DNA of 51,026 nucleotides from Verrucomicrobiota bacterium. GTDB lineage: Bacteria > Verrucomicrobiota > Verrucomicrobiia > Opitutales > Opitutaceae. The notes under the pieces are model-generated. The model was not told the DNA's origin and did not search any database. It was given only the letters and a program-made list of their open reading frames with translations. The position numbers and the translations under genes were made by a program. Below are positions 48,346-51,026 of this stretch, one piece after another (positions within the stretch are counted from its first letter, which is position 1; each line of letters begins with the position of its first letter). The stretch is taken from the NCBI GenBank assembly GCA_016235555.1, contig JACRKC010000098.1, positions 1 through 51,026 on the forward strand, given 5' to 3'.

Positions 48346-48685
48346 CCGTCGCCGCCGGCCGTGTTTCCTCGGTCGACGACAACAGAGCGTGATAGCGCAA
48401 GGGCGATCATGCGGGAGCGGGAAGGAGCGGGTTCAGTGGAGCGCCGGAGCAGAAGGCCAGCAGGACTTGGACATCCATGCTCCAGCGAAAGTTTTGGGAA
48501 GCGGGACGACATTCTTCGGCAACGGCCTTGGGACAAGGCAATTTATTACTTATTAGGTAATCTCCGCGCCGGGCGGATTCGAGCCGGGGCGCACCATGCG
48601 CCGGGAGTCGAGCAGGCAGCACCGTGCGATCGAAGTCCCTTCAGTGCGGCCGGCCGCCGGAATGGATGCCTGGCGCGGCCCTCGC

Positions 48686-49720
48686 TCAGAACTTCCCGTC
48701 GCGCGTCTCGAAGTGCGTGGGCTTGCCGATCAGGTGGCCGCCGCCGCTCAGGTGCGCGGCGATGCGGCGCATCATCTCGTCGACCGAGACGCGCGGCGGA
48801 CCGAAGAGGCGGATCGATTCGCCGGCATCGGACAACCAGGCATCGGTGGCTTCGCGGCCGATGAGCACCGGCGCGCGGCCAAGCAGCCGGCCGAACTGCT
48901 CCGCTGCTTCGCGGATGGAAATTTTCTCCGGGCCGGTGAGGTTGAGAATTTTCGGCGGATTCGCGGTGTGCGCGAGGCACTCGATGGCGCGCGCCACGGC
49001 GTCGCCCTGCCAGATCGCGTTGAACGAACCCATCGTCACGTCGATCGGCTGGCCGCGAAACACTTTGTCGGCGATGTCGACAAGCACGCCGTAGCGCAGC
49101 TCGACGGAGTAGTTGAGCCGGAACATGAGCTGCCGCGTGCCGAACGTGCGCGCGGCGTGGGCAAACACGCGCTCGCGCCCCACGCAGGTGCTGGCGTATT
49201 CGCCGAGGAAGGCGACCGGCGTTGACTCGTTGGCGCCCGGCCCGCTCGTCGGCACGAACGGATAAACGCAGCCGGTGGAAAACACCACGATGCGCGAATC
49301 GCGGAAATGCGGCGCGACCAGCGAGGGGACGACGACGTTTTGCACCCACGTCTCGCCCGGCGTGGAGTCGGTGCCGAATTTCTGGCCGGAGAGGAACTCG
49401 ACGTTGGCCACTTGGGGGAGCTTCTCGATCCCGGCCTTTTGCGTGAGATCGCACGCAATGGTTTTCACCCCGAAGGCCTCGAGCGCGGCGCGGGAGTCGG
49501 GCCGGCTGAAGCGCGCGACGCCGTAGACGGTCGCCGACGTTTTGCCCGCGGCGTCGAGCGCGCGGCGGAGCATCACGGCGAGCGAGGTGCCCATCTTGCC
49601 GCCGACCCCGAGCACCATGAAATCGCCATCGAGAGCGCGCACCGTTTCGACGGCACCGGAAGTGGGTTCGGAAAGGAGTTGTTCGATCGCGCGGTCGGCG
49701 GAGGGAAGGGAATTCATCAT
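48686..49720 (-). CDS. NAD-dependent epimerase/dehydratase-like protein (atypical extended SDR)
   Basis: 344 residues from the first of two adjacent ATGs (49720), TGA at 48686. That ATG overlaps the TGA of the PTS gene as ATGA (49717-49720), which decides the start. A Rossmann fold begins with FMVLGVGGKMGTSLA (glycine motif at 38-44). A second strand has YGVARFSR. The VFSTGCVYPF segment corresponds to the catalytic Ser/Thr strand. The SDR active-site pattern Y-x3-K is altered: Y175 is followed four residues later by C179 (GEYASTCVGRE). The C-terminal part (LNLTGPEKISIREAAEQFGR) matches substrate-domain sequence of NAD-dependent sugar epimerases. A role in sugar metabolism coupled to the permease is inference. 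The missing Lys leaves the reaction uncertain. Confidence 0.85.
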   Translation of the reverse strand: MMNSLPSADRAIEQLLSEPTSGAVETVRALDGDFMVLGVGGKMGTSLAVMLRRALDAAGKTSATVYGVARFSRPDSRAALEAFGVKTIACDLTQKAGIEKLPQVANVEFLSGQKFGTDSTPGETWVQNVVVPSLVAPHFRDSRIVVFSTGCVYPFVPTSGPGANESTPVAFLGEYASTCVGRERVFAHAARTFGTRQLMFRLNYSVELRYGVLVDIADKVFRGQPIDVTMGSFNAIWQGDAVARAIECLAHTANPPKILNLTGPEKISIREAAEQFGRLLGRAPVLIGREATDAWLSDAGESIRLFGPPRVSVDEMMRRIAAHLSGGGHLIGKPTHFETRDGKF

Positions 49721-50943
49721 GGAAGAGGCGAGCGCTGCCGTTCGGCGGCCTTCGCGAACGGGTAGTAGACCAACATCGCGAGAAAAATCGAGACGGCGCC
49801 CCACACCGCCGCGCGCCAGTCGCCGCCGGTCACGAGGTAGTGGCCGATGATCGGCGGCGTGGTCCACGGGACGTTCACGAACGGCTGCTGGATCACGTGC
49901 CACTGCATGAGCAGATACGAACTCGCCGTGAGCAGCAGCGCGCTCAGCACATACGGCACCATGAAAATCGGGTTCAGCACGATCGGCAGGCCGAAGAAGA
50001 TCGGCTCGTTGATCTGGAAAATCTGCGTCGGCAGCGAGAGGCGGCTGACCTGCCGGAAGCCAGGCTCGGGGGAATTCCACAACACGAGCGCCAGTGCCAG
50101 CGTGGCCCCGGTGCCGCCGACGTTGACGAAGGTCGTGAAAAAACCGTTGGCCGTCACGTAGGGCAGCGGCTGGCCGGCGGACATGGCGGCGACATTGGCC
50201 GCGAGGTATTGGAGAAAGATGGGCGCGACGATCGCATCGAGCGCGTTGTCGCCGTTGATGCCGACGGACCAGAGCAGCGTGACGAGGAACGCGTAGACGA
50301 GGATGCCCGGCAGGGTGTTGAGCGCGAAGACGAGCGGCTTGAACGCCGCCTGCATCAGCGCGTCGAGATCGACGCCGAGCACGAACCGCAGCAGCCAGAA
50401 CGCGATCACGAGCGCGACCAGCGGCACCAGCGAGAGGAACGATTCGTAGACCACGGGCGGCACGCTCGCGGGCAGGCGGATGACGAGATTGCGATCGGTG
50501 AAAAATTTCTGCGCGCGCACCGCGACCAGCGCCACGAGGATGGCGGTGAACAGCCCCTTGGAGCCGAGCCGCTCGAACGCGAGCGATTCACCCTTCGGAT
50601 CGATCGCGAGCAGGAGAAACACGAGCGCCGCCATCGTCGCACTGACGACCGCCTCCTGTTGCAGGCGGCGGCCGAGATCGTAGCCGACCGCGAAACAGAC
50701 GAAGACCGCGAGCAGCCCGAACGTGGCGGTGACCGGGATTTGCAGGAGCGGCAGCCACGACGCGACGAGTTTGTCCCAGCCCGGCACCGGCAGAAACGCC
50801 ACGACCATGAACAGCCCGCCGATGATCGTGAGCGGCACGACCGAGACCATGCCGGCGCGAATGGCGGAGAGGTAGGTGTTGTCGCTGAGCGCCGTCAGCG
50901 GCGGCACGACGCGGCGGTGGAGGAAAGCGGTGGCGGCGTTCAT
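49717..50943 (-). CDS. PTS EIIC permease, cellobiose/lactose-type family
   Basis: 408 residues, ATG at 50943, TGA at 49717. The protein is highly hydrophobic with roughly ten membrane segments. Family motifs are seen: SVGINGDNALDAIVAP, FFTTFVNVGGTGATLALAL and QIFQINEPIFFGLPIVLNP, the last being the strongly conserved NEP-x-x-F-G-x-P signature of CelB/LicC-type IIC proteins. In the usual system the IIC protein imports a beta-disaccharide or N-acetyl sugar with phosphorylation supplied by IIA and IIB. Neither a IIA nor a IIB domain is fused here, and none is encoded downstream. The gene overlaps the epimerase by 4 nt. Partners may be upstream of the right edge or elsewhere. The substrate cannot be told from sequence. 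Confidence 0.92.
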   Translation of the reverse strand: MNAATAFLHRRVVPPLTALSDNTYLSAIRAGMVSVVPLTIIGGLFMVVAFLPVPGWDKLVASWLPLLQIPVTATFGLLAVFVCFAVGYDLGRRLQQEAVVSATMAALVFLLLAIDPKGESLAFERLGSKGLFTAILVALVAVRAQKFFTDRNLVIRLPASVPPVVYESFLSLVPLVALVIAFWLLRFVLGVDLDALMQAAFKPLVFALNTLPGILVYAFLVTLLWSVGINGDNALDAIVAPIFLQYLAANVAAMSAGQPLPYVTANGFFTTFVNVGGTGATLALALVLWNSPEPGFRQVSRLSLPTQIFQINEPIFFGLPIVLNPIFMVPYVLSALLLTASSYLLMQWHVIQQPFVNVPWTTPPIIGHYLVTGGDWRAAVWGAVSIFLAMLVYYPFAKAAERQRSPLP

Positions 50944-50956
50944 GGCATCGAACGAG

Positions 50957-51026
50957 GTAGCGGCCGAGGTGACGCGGCCGGCGGCTGCGTTTCGTCACCA
51001 CCCGGCCTCGTCACCTCGGCCGCTAC
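50957..51026. repeat. Perfect 18-bp inverted repeat upstream of the PTS gene
   Basis: GTAGCGGCCGAGGTGACG (50957-50974) and its exact reverse complement (51009-51026) are separated by 34 nt. The right arm ends at the window edge, so the full element may be longer. The GTAGCGGC start resembles the inner arm of the 137-bp element (TGTAGCGGCGG). It is probably another REP/MITE-like element lying in the promoter region of the PTS operon. Confidence 0.6.

Larger units (their letters stand above)
48179..48685. other. 507-bp intergenic region upstream of the giant gene
   Basis: No gene is supported. It holds a 13-bp palindrome (48258-48270), a widely spaced 11-bp inverted repeat (48290-48345), a GCCTTG-GGA-CAAGGC hairpin (48525-48539), and an AT-rich patch, 48540-48562 (ATTAC...GTAAT), unusual in this GC-rich context. 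It must contain the promoter of the giant gene and the 3' end of the PTS/epimerase transcript, but no hexamer pair stands out. Confidence 0.5.

Noticed and set aside
48525..48562. GCCTTG-GGA-CAAGGC hairpin followed by AT-rich DNA, as a plus-strand terminator
   Set aside because: No plus-strand gene precedes it, and the following sequence is mixed A/T rather than a U-tract.
48562..48606. tRNA-like fragment (GGATTCGAGCC followed by GCACCA)
   Set aside because: The T-stem does not pair, and no anticodon or D arm precedes it on either strand.
49721..50080. Upstream extension of the epimerase frame to 50080
   Set aside because: The added residues are Arg/Ala-rich and lie inside the conserved PTS EIIC gene. 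The ATGA overlap at 49720 gives a natural start.

Overview
The window is high in GC. Every gene I can support lies on the minus strand. The content points to a Verrucomicrobiota bacterium, probably Opitutaceae or a close relative. The reasons are very large secreted proteins made of Ig-like, delta-60 and choice-of-anchor type domains, a tandem beta-sandwich domain typical of that phylum, a propeller/Y_Y_Y hybrid histidine kinase, no Shine-Dalgarno-like sequence before any start, and small palindromic intergenic elements. The taxonomic call is inference from gene content; there is no rRNA or marker gene here.

Layout from left to right (genes read right to left): (1) the first 34 codons of a secreted protein, cut by the left edge (1-103); (2) a 4,196-residue secreted modular protein with a seven-unit RCC1 propeller, many Ig-like domains, PPC-like domains, a LamG-like fold and a laminin-B-like region (345-12935); (3) a two-gene signalling unit, a hybrid histidine kinase (14114-17920) overlapping by 4 nt a REC-LuxR response regulator (13230-14117); (4) a 3,115-residue protein with an N-terminal M36 (fungalysin) metallopeptidase followed by Ig, delta-60 and other beta domains (18194-27541); (5) a 20.3-kb gene for a 6,775-residue secreted protein with five delta-60 blocks and two Asp-box blocks separated by Ig-like domains (27851-48178); (6) an intergenic region with dyads (48179-48685); (7) a coupled pair, a PTS EIIC permease (49717-50943) and an atypical NAD-dependent epimerase-like protein (48686-49720).

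The three giant genes fill about 83% of the window. All end in the same C-terminal cassette of about 250 residues: a beta domain followed by two EF-hand/dockerin-like repeats and the terminal residues EDGFAPGP. This is the most system-like signal in the window. It suggests that a common machinery or partner handles the three proteins at the cell surface, but no candidate partner is encoded here. The propeller-type sensor kinase and its regulator sit between two giant genes and could control them, but no operator shows this. Three short non-coding palindromic elements (two copies of a 112-bp family in opposite orientation, and one of 137 bp) occupy the gaps beside the giant and signalling genes. 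A further inverted repeat lies at the right edge.

No tRNA, rRNA, CRISPR array, transposase, integrase or phage gene was found.
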